From Comamonas piscis (GTDB lineage: Bacteria; Pseudomonadota; Gammaproteobacteria; Burkholderiales; Burkholderiaceae_C), in assembly GCF_014109725.1 (NCBI RefSeq), contig NZ_CP058554.1, positions 2,604,001 through 2,668,000 of the forward strand: a stretch of 64,000 bases of DNA. The letters run 5' to 3'. The notes under the pieces were generated by a model. It saw only the letters and a list, made by a program, of their open reading frames with translations. It searched no databases and had not been told where the DNA came from. A program made the position numbers and the translations under genes. This document shows positions 37,942 through 45,754 of the stretch, piece after piece; the first letter of the stretch is position 1; every line of letters starts with the position of its first letter.

Positions 37942-39327
37942 TCAATGGTTGGCATGGCCGCTGCCAGTGGCGGGCTTGTGCACGCTGGGCGCACCGGGCG
38001 CCGTGCCGGGCAAGGTCTGGCGTGGCGCTTGTGCGTCCAGCGGCGCGCCTTGCCATTCATTGGCCGCCGTGCCTGGCGGCTGGGCATACCAGCCCGGGTC
38101 GCGGTAGTCCTGCGCGGCCAGGCCTTTGCGCACCTTGAAGGTGGTGAACATGCCGCCCATCTCGATATTGCCGAAGGGGCCCTTGCCGGTCATCATCGGG
38201 AAGGTGTTGTCAGGCAGCGGCATCTGCATGGCGCCCATGTCGCCCATGCCGCGCTCGCCCATCAGCATGTAGTCGGGGACGATCTTCTGGATCTTGCCAA
38301 CCAGTCCTTTGTGGTCCACGCCAATCATGGTGGGCACATCGTGGCCCATCGCCCCCATGGTGTGGTGGCTCTTGTGGCAGTGAAAGGCCCAGTCGCCGGG
38401 CTCGTCGGCGATCAGCTCGATCTGGCGCATTTGGCCCACGGCGACATCGGTAGTGACCTCGGGCCAGCGCGCGCTGCGCGGCACCGGGCCGCCATCGGTG
38501 CCGGTCACCTCAAACTCATGGCCGTGGATATGGATGGGGTGGTTGGTCATGGTGAGGTTGCCCACGCGGATGCGCACCCGCTCGCCCAGGCCGGCCACCA
38601 GCGGGGTGATGGCAGGAAAAGCCCGGCTGTTAAAGGTCCAGATGTTGAAGTCCGTCATCTCGGCCACGCGGGGCGTCATCGCGCCGGGCTCCACCGCATA
38701 GGCGCTGAGCAGGAAGGCGTAGTCGCGCGCCACCTCGGCAATCTGCGGGTGGCGGCCCTTGGGGTGGGTGATCCATAGGCCCATCATGCCCATGGCCATC
38801 TGCACCATCTCGTCCGAATGCGGGTGGTACATAAAGGTGCCGGGGCGGCGCGCCTCAAATTCATAGACAAAGGTTTTGCCCGGCGGGATATGGGGCTGGT
38901 TGAGCCCGCCCACGCCGTCCATGCCATTGGGCAGGCGCTGGCCATGCCAATGTACCGTTGTGGCTTCGGGCAGGCGGTTGGTGACGAAGATGCGCACCCG
39001 GTCGCCTTCCACCACCTCGATCGTGGGGCCGGGCGACTGGCCGTTGTAGCCCCACATGTTGACAAAAAAGCCGGGTGCCACTTCGCGCACCACGGCCTCG
39101 GCCACCAGGTGGAACTCCTTGACACCCGCATTCATGCGCCAGGGCAGGGTCCAGCCATTGAGGGTGACCACCGGCTGGTAGGGCCGGCCATTGGGCGGCG
39201 CCAAGGGCGCGGCGGTATCGGCACTGGTCTGGATAACGGGCTCAGGCAGGGCGGCCATGGCCACCGGGCTGACGGCGGCAGCGGCCACGGCCGAAGCGGC
39301 GCCGGAGAAGAATTGACGGCGTTGCAT
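37942..39327 (-). CDS. Multicopper oxidase (copper-resistance type)
   Basis: The 461-residue periplasmic enzyme has a Tat-type leader (MQRRQFFSGAAS). Copper-binding motifs are TVHWHGQ, FMYHPHSDE, HPIHIHGHEF and FHCHKSHHTMGAMGH, forming the type 1 and trinuclear sites. A Met-rich stretch (MGERGMGDMGAMQMPLPD) is typical of cuprous oxidases of the CopA/CueO type. It probably oxidises Cu(I) to the less harmful Cu(II). It starts one base after the TolC-like stop, so it is tightly coupled. Confidence 0.9.
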   Translation of the reverse strand: MQRRQFFSGAASAVAAAAVSPVAMAALPEPVIQTSADTAAPLAPPNGRPYQPVVTLNGWTLPWRMNAGVKEFHLVAEAVVREVAPGFFVNMWGYNGQSPGPTIEVVEGDRVRIFVTNRLPEATTVHWHGQRLPNGMDGVGGLNQPHIPPGKTFVYEFEARRPGTFMYHPHSDEMVQMAMGMMGLWITHPKGRHPQIAEVARDYAFLLSAYAVEPGAMTPRVAEMTDFNIWTFNSRAFPAITPLVAGLGERVRIRVGNLTMTNHPIHIHGHEFEVTGTDGGPVPRSARWPEVTTDVAVGQMRQIELIADEPGDWAFHCHKSHHTMGAMGHDVPTMIGVDHKGLVGKIQKIVPDYMLMGERGMGDMGAMQMPLPDNTFPMMTGKGPFGNIEMGGMFTTFKVRKGLAAQDYRDPGWYAQPPGTAANEWQGAPLDAQAPRQTLPGTAPGAPSVHKPATGSGHANH

Positions 39328-39328
39328 A

Positions 39329-40783
39329 TCAGTGGCCTTGGGGTTCGTTTTGGGGAGCGGCGGGCGCCGCAGGGTTGCGGGCAGCGCGCGCGCTGGCGCC
39401 TGCGGGTGGTGGTGATGTGCCGCTCAGCGCCAGTTGCAGATCGGTCTCGGCGAGCCAGAAGTCGCGCTGCGCCTCGGTCGCCGTCAGCACCGCCTGGGTG
39501 GTGCTGCGGGCCTGGGCCAGCAACTGCCAGACGCTGATAAACATGCCGTTGTAGCGGTAGATGGTCTCTTCCTGCACCAGCTGGGCGAGGGGCAGCACTT
39601 CGGTCTGCTGCTGGTGGGCCAGGTCCCATGCGGTGCGGTAGGCGCGCCAGCTGCTGCGGGCCTCGCTGCGCGCACGGATGGCGCTCTCGCGCAGCTGGGC
39701 CGCATTGGCTTGCACTTGGTGGCGCGCCATGCTGCTGGCCGCTGACCCCCAGTCGAACAGCGGCAAAGGCACATCCAGCTCCCAGCCCCGCGTGCGCTCC
39801 TGGTGGCCGCTGTCCCGCTCGGTGCTGGTATTGCGGCTGTAGGTCAGGCCGATGTCGCCAAACACTGCGCCCAGGGCAGCCCAGCCTTGGCGGTCGGTGC
39901 TGACCTCCAGATTGCGGCGCAGCGCGCCCAGGTCCAGGCGCTCGCGCAGTGCGGTGGCCTCAGCATCGTCGCCGCTGCGCAAATCGCTGGCTGCTTTGGG
40001 CAAGGGGGGCAGGGCCTGGGGCAGCGTAAATGTGAGTTGTTGGCCCCACAGCCCCATGCGCTGGGCCAGTTGCTCGCGCGCCTGCTCCGCTGCCAGCGAA
40101 GCGCGCGCCAGCTGTGCTGCTGCTTGCTGTTGCTGGGCCAGCTCGCGTGCCTGCTCTAGCTTGCTGAAGTTGCCGACCACGGCCATGCGCCGGGCCAGCT
40201 CGCCGCCCAAGGCGGCGGCATCGTGCATGCGGGTGTTGGCAGCCAGCGCCTGCTCAGCGGCTACGGCGTTTAGCCAGGCGCGGCGCGTATCTGCCGCCAG
40301 CAGCAAGGTCTGCTGTGCTGCTTCCAAGGTGGCTTGTTCCATCTGCCAGCCTTGCCAGCGGCTGCGCCAGGGGAGGGTCAGCAGATCGACCAGGCCAAAA
40401 CTCAGCTTGCGCTCGACCTCGCGCTCATGGCCATTGCGAAACCAGCCCAAGCTCAGGCTGGGGTTGGGCAGGGTGATGGCCTGCACGCGCTGGGCATCGG
40501 CCACGCCCAGCTGTGCCAGTTGCACTTGCAGGCCCGGGTTGTTCAGCAGGGCGATGCGCACTGCCGTGTCCGCATCCACAGGCTGCTGCAGCCAGGCATT
40601 GATCTGTGTCTGCGCCAACTGCTGGGCCTGCGCATCGGTGGCGGGCAGCGCGGCCTCGTCGGGCAGGCGGCCTTGCAGTTGTTGGGCGACATCGCTGCGC
40701 AGCCCATCGGGCGAGACGCTGGCGCAGCCGGCTAGCAGCAGCGCGGCGGCGAGGGCTGAGAGGCGAGTGCTCAGGCGCTTCAT
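39329..40783 (-). CDS. TolC-family outer-membrane lipoprotein
   Basis: The 484-residue protein has a lipoprotein signal (LAAALLLAGCASV) and the repeated long-helix pattern of outer-membrane efflux proteins, for example ARIALLNNPGLQVQLAQLGVAD and a second RSEARSSWRAYRTAWDLAHQ region. TolC relatives make the exit duct of RND or other pumps. No inner-membrane pump or adaptor gene is nearby, so the partner must be elsewhere or absent. ATG 40783 is chosen from the signal sequence; the upstream gene overlaps it by four bases (ATGA). Confidence 0.85.
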   Translation of the reverse strand: MKRLSTRLSALAAALLLAGCASVSPDGLRSDVAQQLQGRLPDEAALPATDAQAQQLAQTQINAWLQQPVDADTAVRIALLNNPGLQVQLAQLGVADAQRVQAITLPNPSLSLGWFRNGHEREVERKLSFGLVDLLTLPWRSRWQGWQMEQATLEAAQQTLLLAADTRRAWLNAVAAEQALAANTRMHDAAALGGELARRMAVVGNFSKLEQARELAQQQQAAAQLARASLAAEQAREQLAQRMGLWGQQLTFTLPQALPPLPKAASDLRSGDDAEATALRERLDLGALRRNLEVSTDRQGWAALGAVFGDIGLTYSRNTSTERDSGHQERTRGWELDVPLPLFDWGSAASSMARHQVQANAAQLRESAIRARSEARSSWRAYRTAWDLAHQQQTEVLPLAQLVQEETIYRYNGMFISVWQLLAQARSTTQAVLTATEAQRDFWLAETDLQLALSGTSPPPAGASARAARNPAAPAAPQNEPQGH

Positions 40784-41127
40784 TGCTGGCCTCCTGGTGC
40801 ACCGTGCTGGCCATGGGCGCTGTGCTCGTGCATCTGCATAGCACCGGCTGGCATGGCCTTGGGGGCAGCTGGGGCCGCCTGGGCCTTTTCCCAGGCGATG
40901 ACGTCGGCATGGCCACGTGCAAAAGCAGCGACTGCCGCATTGGCCTGGCGCCAATCACCGGGCTCGTTGACGATGCTGCCGCTACTGGCCAGGGGAGGGT
41001 GCTGGAGCGCCGATGTAGGCGCGTTGGGATCGGTGGCGGCGGGGGCCACGGTTTGGGCAGATAGCCAGCTGGTGACAGCCAGGCCGCCCGCGCCGGCAAG
41101 CCAGCGCAAGACATGCGCAGGGCGCAT
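40780..41127 (-). CDS. Small exported protein of the copper cluster
   Basis: The 115-residue protein has an N-terminal signal-like segment (VLRWLAGAGGLAVTSWLSAQ), a central conserved-looking NEPGDWRQANAAVAAFARG and a His/Met/Gln-rich tail (QMHEHSAHGQHGA). AGGAG precedes the ATG. It probably binds metal through the tail. No named family was recognised. Confidence 0.65.
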   Translation of the reverse strand: MRPAHVLRWLAGAGGLAVTSWLSAQTVAPAATDPNAPTSALQHPPLASSGSIVNEPGDWRQANAAVAAFARGHADVIAWEKAQAAPAAPKAMPAGAMQMHEHSAHGQHGAPGGQQ

Positions 41128-41204
41128 AGGGTTCTCCTGAAAGCTTGTTCAAAGCAAACGCCTGCACGGCAGCTGCCATGCGGACGCACCTCGGGTGTCA
41201 GCGA

Positions 41205-41621
41205 TCAGGAAATGGGTGGTTTGGAGGCTTGGGCGAGCAGGGCGCTGGCAAAGGGCGCGCTGCCGCTGGCTCGGGCCAGCGAGGGGGCGGGCAGGGCTGC
41301 AAAGCCCGTGCCATTGAATAGATCGACAGCAGAGTGGCAGATACCGCAGGCCGAGCAGCTGGCGCCGTGCTGGGCCGGGTCGTGCTGGCTGTGGTCGCTG
41401 GGATCGCTGTGCTGGCTGACTTGCTGGCCTGTGTCGCAGTGGCTGCTGGCGGCCATCACATGGCCTGTGTCCATGTCGGCATGGTCCGCCATGCTGCTGC
41501 TGTGGTGCTCGGCTATGGCGGCCGGCATCACCGGTGCCACCATGCCCATCGCCATGGCGTCGCCCATGAGGCCGCGCAGGGCCAGCATCAGCATCAGCAA
41601 CAGGGACAGACAGGCACGCAT
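41205..41621 (-). CDS. His/Met-rich copper-cluster protein (DUF2946-like)
   Basis: The 138-residue protein has a signal peptide (MRACLSLLLMLMLALRGLMG), many His and Met residues and a CSACGICHSAV motif as seen in DUF2946-type proteins of copper loci. It is the first gene of the operon. The start at 41621 is set by the signal peptide; the frame runs open far upstream through the SDR gene, which is only a GC-rich shadow. Confidence 0.65.
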   Translation of the reverse strand: MRACLSLLLMLMLALRGLMGDAMAMGMVAPVMPAAIAEHHSSSMADHADMDTGHVMAASSHCDTGQQVSQHSDPSDHSQHDPAQHGASCSACGICHSAVDLFNGTGFAALPAPSLARASGSAPFASALLAQASKPPIS

Positions 41622-41701
41622 GGTGGGTTCAGACAGGGGCGGATGCAGAAAGTTCCGCCGCGGCTGAGTGTAGCGCAGCTGGGTAACTTTCCGGATGTCC
41701 G

Positions 41702-42427
41702 TTAATACTGCGACTCCACCTGCCAGCTCACCGGTATCTCGGCCACGCTGGCGCTGGCGGGCAGCTCCAGCACAGTGCGCACCAGGGTCGCAATGTCGGC
41801 CGGTTGGCTGATCTGGGCGCGCATCTCGGGCAGCACGCCATCGGCCATGTCGGTGTCGACAAAGCCCGGGCAGATGGCGGTGCAGCGGATGCGGTCGGCC
41901 CCGCCGCAATGGCGTATGCCATGGGCCAAGGCGAGGGCCGCATGCTTGCTGATGGCATAGAGCGAACCCTCGGGCGCCCGCACCCGTTTGCCGGCCAGCG
42001 ATGCCATCACGACGACCTTGCCATTGGGCGACTGCTGCAAATAGGGCCAGAGCTGGCGCGTCAGCCGCATCGGCGATTTCACATTGATGGCCATCAGCCG
42101 GTCAAACTCCGCGTCGCTCGCCGTCAAAACACTGTCGGTGCTGAGCACGCCTGCGTTGTGGACGATGGCATCGATGCGCCCAAAATGCGCGGCGGCCTCG
42201 GCGATCCAGCCGGTTTCGCTGTCGGCATCCAGCGCATCAAAGCGGCTGCGCTGCAGCTGTGCAGGGCCATGGTCTGCCAGCTGCGGTACTGGTTGGCGCG
42301 TGCCTATGCTGACCCGCCAGCCATGGGCCAGCAGCTCTTGCGCAATGGCCAGGCCCAGGCCGCGCCCGGCGCCACTGACCAAGGCGACCGGCTGCGCGGA
42401 CGGTGGTGTTGGCGAGTGCTGGCGCAT
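41702..42427 (-). CDS. Short-chain dehydrogenase/reductase
   Basis: The roughly 241-residue SDR has the cofactor motif VSGAGRGLGLAIA, NAG in IVHNAGVLS, and a catalytic Ser (VVVMASLAG) with YAISKHA giving Tyr-x-x-x-Lys. It reduces or oxidises a carbonyl or alcohol with NAD(P). It begins five bases after the class-III aminotransferase-like gene and probably works on its product. Confidence 0.85.
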   Translation of the reverse strand: MRQHSPTPPSAQPVALVSGAGRGLGLAIAQELLAHGWRVSIGTRQPVPQLADHGPAQLQRSRFDALDADSETGWIAEAAAHFGRIDAIVHNAGVLSTDSVLTASDAEFDRLMAINVKSPMRLTRQLWPYLQQSPNGKVVVMASLAGKRVRAPEGSLYAISKHAALALAHGIRHCGGADRIRCTAICPGFVDTDMADGVLPEMRAQISQPADIATLVRTVLELPASASVAEIPVSWQVESQY

Positions 42428-42431
42428 GGGA

Positions 42432-43682
42432 TCAAGCCCGGGCCCGCAAGGCCTCATCCAGCGCGCTGGCCAGCAGATCGGCGTGTTCCGTTTCAAACGG
42501 CAGCGGCGGGCGGATCTTGAGGGTATCGCCCAACGGGCCGCTGGTGCTGATCAACACGCCGGCCTGGCGCAGGTGGTTGACGACGGCGCTGGCCAGGCTG
42601 CCGTTTTGCAGTTGCACGCCCCAGTACAGGCCTTCGCCCCGGATTTGGGTGATGCTGCCGTGCTGCGCCGCCAGCGACTGCAGCGCCTGCTGCAGATGGC
42701 CGCCCACACGGCGTACATGGGCGGGGGCGTCCATGCGCTCCAGCTCATCGAGCACAGCCATGGCCACCGCCGCCGATACCGTGTTGCCGCCAAAGGTGTT
42801 GAAGTAGCGGCAGCGCTTGCCAAATACCTCCATCAGCGGCGTCTTCAGCACCAGGGCTGCAATCGGGTGGCCATTGCCCATGGGTTTGCCCATGGTGACC
42901 ATATCGGGCACCACCGCCTCGCGGCCAAAGGCCCACCAGCGGCCGGTGCGGGCAAAGCCGCCTTGTACCTCGTCGGCAATGAACAGGCCCCCACGCTTGC
43001 GCACCGCTTGGGCGGCGGCTTCCAGAATGGGCGCGGCATCGATGTGCACGCCATCGCTGGCAAACACGGTATCGAGCAGCAAGGCGCTGACCGGCGTGCC
43101 ACGCGCCTCCAGCGCAGTGGCGGCATCATCCACCCGCTGGGCAAATGCGGCGGCTGCTGCCTGGGCGTCCATGCCCTGGAAGGCGGGCGGGTCGATCAGC
43201 TCGACATGCGGCCCCGGCGCGCACAGCGAGGGCGAGCATTGCGCCAGCGCCATGGTCACTCCGTGATAGGCATGGCGGGTGATGATCAGCCCCTGGCGGC
43301 CGGTGTATTCCTGCGCTACGCGCAAAGCCAGGTCATTGGCCTCGCTGCCGGTGCAGGTGAATACGCTGGTGTCCAGCTCCGGCGGGAACAGCGCCCGCAG
43401 CCGCTCGGCCAACTGCACCACGTTGTCATGCAGGTAGCGGGTATGCGTGTTGAGCAACTGGCTTTGCGCGATGAGCGCTGCATTGACTGCCGCGTTGGCA
43501 TGCCCCACCACCGGCACATTGTTGTAGGCATCCAGATAGCGGCGGCCATCGGCATCAAACAGCCAGACGCCTTCGCCGCGCACCGGGTGCAGCGGCTCTT
43601 CATAAAACAAACGGTAAGAAGGGCCCAGCGCGCTTTGGCGGCGGGCAAGCAGGCGCTGGTCATCTGCAGAGAGGGATGGCAT
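42432..43682 (-). CDS. Class-III aminotransferase-like PLP enzyme, possible amino-alcohol phosphate phospho-lyase
   Basis: The 416-residue PLP enzyme has VFTCTGSEANDLALRVA, RHAYHG, LFIADEVQGGFARTG and the Schiff-base Lys in VTMGKPMGNGHP (near residue 265). The KPMGNGHP form and the adjacent kinase gene resemble the AGXT2L1/AGXT2L2 subgroup. These are not transaminases; they eliminate phosphate and ammonia from phosphoethanolamine or 5-phosphohydroxylysine. That reaction is inferred from context. The gene lies between the kinase and the SDR. Confidence 0.78.
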   Translation of the reverse strand: MPSLSADDQRLLARRQSALGPSYRLFYEEPLHPVRGEGVWLFDADGRRYLDAYNNVPVVGHANAAVNAALIAQSQLLNTHTRYLHDNVVQLAERLRALFPPELDTSVFTCTGSEANDLALRVAQEYTGRQGLIITRHAYHGVTMALAQCSPSLCAPGPHVELIDPPAFQGMDAQAAAAAFAQRVDDAATALEARGTPVSALLLDTVFASDGVHIDAAPILEAAAQAVRKRGGLFIADEVQGGFARTGRWWAFGREAVVPDMVTMGKPMGNGHPIAALVLKTPLMEVFGKRCRYFNTFGGNTVSAAVAMAVLDELERMDAPAHVRRVGGHLQQALQSLAAQHGSITQIRGEGLYWGVQLQNGSLASAVVNHLRQAGVLISTSGPLGDTLKIRPPLPFETEHADLLASALDEALRARA

Positions 43683-43704
43683 GGGCTAGTGCTCCAAAAA
43701 GGGG

Positions 43705-44814
43705 TCAAGCGGCGGTCGAGGCAGGGGCGCTGTGGCGTAGCAGCCAGTCGCCAACCATGCGGCTGAACAAGGCCGTGGCGGTGGCCTGGCTGCGCAGGAT
43801 ATAGACGCGGTTCTCGGGGTAGAGGCGGGCGCGCCAGGCGGTGATCACCATGCGCTGCGTGAGCCGCGCCAGTATCAGATCCGGCAACACGTCATGCTCG
43901 GCAGCGGTTAGCGGCAGCAGGCTTTCATAACCGGCCAGCATCGCGGCCAGTGCGGCATCGGGTGCGTCCGTCAGCGGCATTTGGTAAGAGGCGGCAATGG
44001 CCAAATCGGCCACGCGCGGGGCGAGCAGCATGTCGCCAAAGTCCAGCACGCCGGCAATGTTCAGGCCATCGTCGCTGGCCAGCAAGTTGCTGGGCGAGAG
44101 GTCGTTGTGGATGGTCTGCGTGGGCAGCTGGGGAGCCAGCTGTGCCAGCCGCTTTTCAAAAGCGGTCCAGAACACTGCAATCTGCGCGCGCAATGGGGCA
44201 TCTTCCACCACCTCCAGCCAGGGGCGCAGCAATGGCGCGCGGCGTGCATCCCATAAAAAAGGGCGCTCGGTAGCAGGGTGGGCAAAGTCTGCCAAGGCCC
44301 CATGCAACTGGGCAATCGCCAGGCCCCAGGCCTGCCAGGCGCTGGCATCGCGCTGCAGATCGCTGCCCGCCTTGCCATCGAGAAAGCTGTAGCAGCGCAC
44401 GCGCAAAAGCTCACCCGCGGGGCTGCACCATTCCAGCCAATCGGCGCCGGCGCTGCCATCGGTGGTGGATGGCTGGCGCAACGGATGGTGCAAGGGCACT
44501 GGCACGGCGCAGCGGCCTGCCAGGTGCTTGAGCACCGCTATCTGCATCTCCGTTTCCGCCAGCGACTCGGCCGCGCTGATGAACTTGAGCGTCACGGCGC
44601 TGCCATCGGGCGAACGGATCAGAAAATTGCGGTCCCGCTCACCAGACAGCGGCTGCGCCTGGCCTTGGATGCCATAGGCCTCGCGGGCCAAGACTGCAGC
44701 TTGCTCCGCGCTGACTTGGGGCACAGCAGTCAAAAAGGCTTGGCTGGCTTGGGCCAAGGCGTCGGGCACGTCAGGTGGGGCAGAGTGGGTGAGGGCTGGC
44801 AAGGGGCGGTTCAT
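43705..44814 (-). CDS. Aminoglycoside-phosphotransferase-fold kinase (hydroxylysine-kinase-like)
   Basis: The 369-residue protein has the APH/choline-kinase fold. It includes LSGERDRNFLIRSPDGSAVTLKF (nucleotide lobe, Lys), IHNDLSPSNLLAS (catalytic Brenner loop) and GVLDFGDMLLAPRVADLAIA (metal-binding Asp). Next to a class-III aminotransferase-like gene this pattern fits AGPHD1-type hydroxylysine kinases. The exact substrate is unproven. It is divergent from a GntR-family regulator across a 223-base gap with palindromes. Confidence 0.78.
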   Translation of the reverse strand: MNRPLPALTHSAPPDVPDALAQASQAFLTAVPQVSAEQAAVLAREAYGIQGQAQPLSGERDRNFLIRSPDGSAVTLKFISAAESLAETEMQIAVLKHLAGRCAVPVPLHHPLRQPSTTDGSAGADWLEWCSPAGELLRVRCYSFLDGKAGSDLQRDASAWQAWGLAIAQLHGALADFAHPATERPFLWDARRAPLLRPWLEVVEDAPLRAQIAVFWTAFEKRLAQLAPQLPTQTIHNDLSPSNLLASDDGLNIAGVLDFGDMLLAPRVADLAIAASYQMPLTDAPDAALAAMLAGYESLLPLTAAEHDVLPDLILARLTQRMVITAWRARLYPENRVYILRSQATATALFSRMVGDWLLRHSAPASTAA

Positions 44815-44858
44815 GGCGGCGGCGGGTAAGGCGAAGTGGACTGGTTTACATTGATGTT

Positions 44859-44868
44859 TGATGCATCA
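44859..44868. promoter_or_regulatory. Candidate GntR operator 1
   Basis: TGATGCATCA is a perfect palindrome, flanked as TTTGATGCATCATAAA, and lies 45 bases from the kinase start. Confidence 0.5.
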
Positions 44869-44947
44869 TAAATCGTCAGTCGCTATTTGAACACCAAGAG
44901 AGCTATGCAGCATTGGGGTAAACCTGAGTGCTGCCATTTGTGCTTAT

Positions 44948-44955
44948 GATGCATC
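44948..44955. promoter_or_regulatory. Candidate GntR operator 2
   Basis: The core GATGCATC, within TTATGATGCATCTTG, repeats that of operator 1 and lies about 80 bases before the regulator gene. Two copies of one palindrome between divergent genes suggest binding by the regulator. Confidence 0.5.
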
Positions 44956-45037
44956 TTGCTGCGCTGGACGGCGCCTGCTCAGGACCGTCTCGCAGACCGT
45001 AGTCACCACAAGAACACCCCCCGGAGGCAAAGGGCAG

Positions 45038-45718
45038 ATGGCAGAGCGATTTGAGAGTGTCAACACCGAGAGCAAGGGCGACCAGATCTATGCCCAGCTG
45101 GCGCAGGCGCTGGTCAAAGGCCAGTTGCTGCCGGGCGAGCGCGTAAAAATTCGCGAGCTGGCGCTGCAGATGGGCACCAGCGTGACCCCCGTGCGTGATG
45201 CCATCTTGCGGCTGGTGCAGCATGGGGTATTGGTGATGCTCAGCCCCCGCGATATACGGGTGCGGCGCCTGACCCTGGACGAGTACCTGGAGATCCGCAA
45301 TATCCGCGTGGAGCTGGAAGGCATGGCCGCCAGCCAGGCGGCAGTGCGCGCCACTGCCGACGAGGTGCAGCGCCTGGCCGAGCAGGTGCAGCAAAACGAA
45401 GAGGCCGTCCGGCGCGGCGACATCGCCCAGGCCATTGCGCTGAACCAGGATTTCCACTTTGCGCTCTGCCAGCTGGCGCGCATGCCCTTGCTGTCCGACA
45501 TCCTGTACGGCCTCTGGCTCAAGATGGGTCCTCTTATCGCCCAGAGCTACAGCGAGGGCGGCCGTAGCATGATCGACCACCATTACCCCGTCATCGAGGC
45601 CTTGCGCCGCAACGACCCGCATGCCGCGCGGGTGGCGATTCAGACGGATTTGCTGTCCGGTGGGCAGTCGATTTATGAGAGGTTTGGGCGGGTGGAACAG
45701 GGCATGGATGCCCCATGA
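45038..45718 (+). CDS. GntR-family regulator (FCD/FadR subgroup)
   Basis: The 226-residue protein has an N-terminal winged helix (LAQALVKGQLLPGERVKIRE, then VTPVRDAILRLVQHGVLVM) and an all-helical FCD domain with metal/ligand residues (LNQDFHFALCQLA, MIDHHYPVIEAL). It likely controls the divergent kinase/phospho-lyase/SDR operon, with the pathway substrate as effector. GGAGG precedes the ATG by about ten bases. Confidence 0.85.
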   Translation: MAERFESVNTESKGDQIYAQLAQALVKGQLLPGERVKIRELALQMGTSVTPVRDAILRLVQHGVLVMLSPRDIRVRRLTLDEYLEIRNIRVELEGMAASQAAVRATADEVQRLAEQVQQNEEAVRRGDIAQAIALNQDFHFALCQLARMPLLSDILYGLWLKMGPLIAQSYSEGGRSMIDHHYPVIEALRRNDPHAARVAIQTDLLSGGQSIYERFGRVEQGMDAP

Positions 45719-45754
45719 ATAGGGGTGCTTTCCAGCGGCGTTGACGCGCTTGCT

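Noticed and set aside
41648..41691. GAAAGTT / AACTTTC inverted repeat before the copper operon
   Set aside because: The arms are 30 bases apart and do not match known CueR or CopR boxes; it may be chance.
42084..43766. 560-residue plus-strand frame opposite the class-III aminotransferase-like gene
   Set aside because: It is antisense to two clear genes and lacks any family signature.
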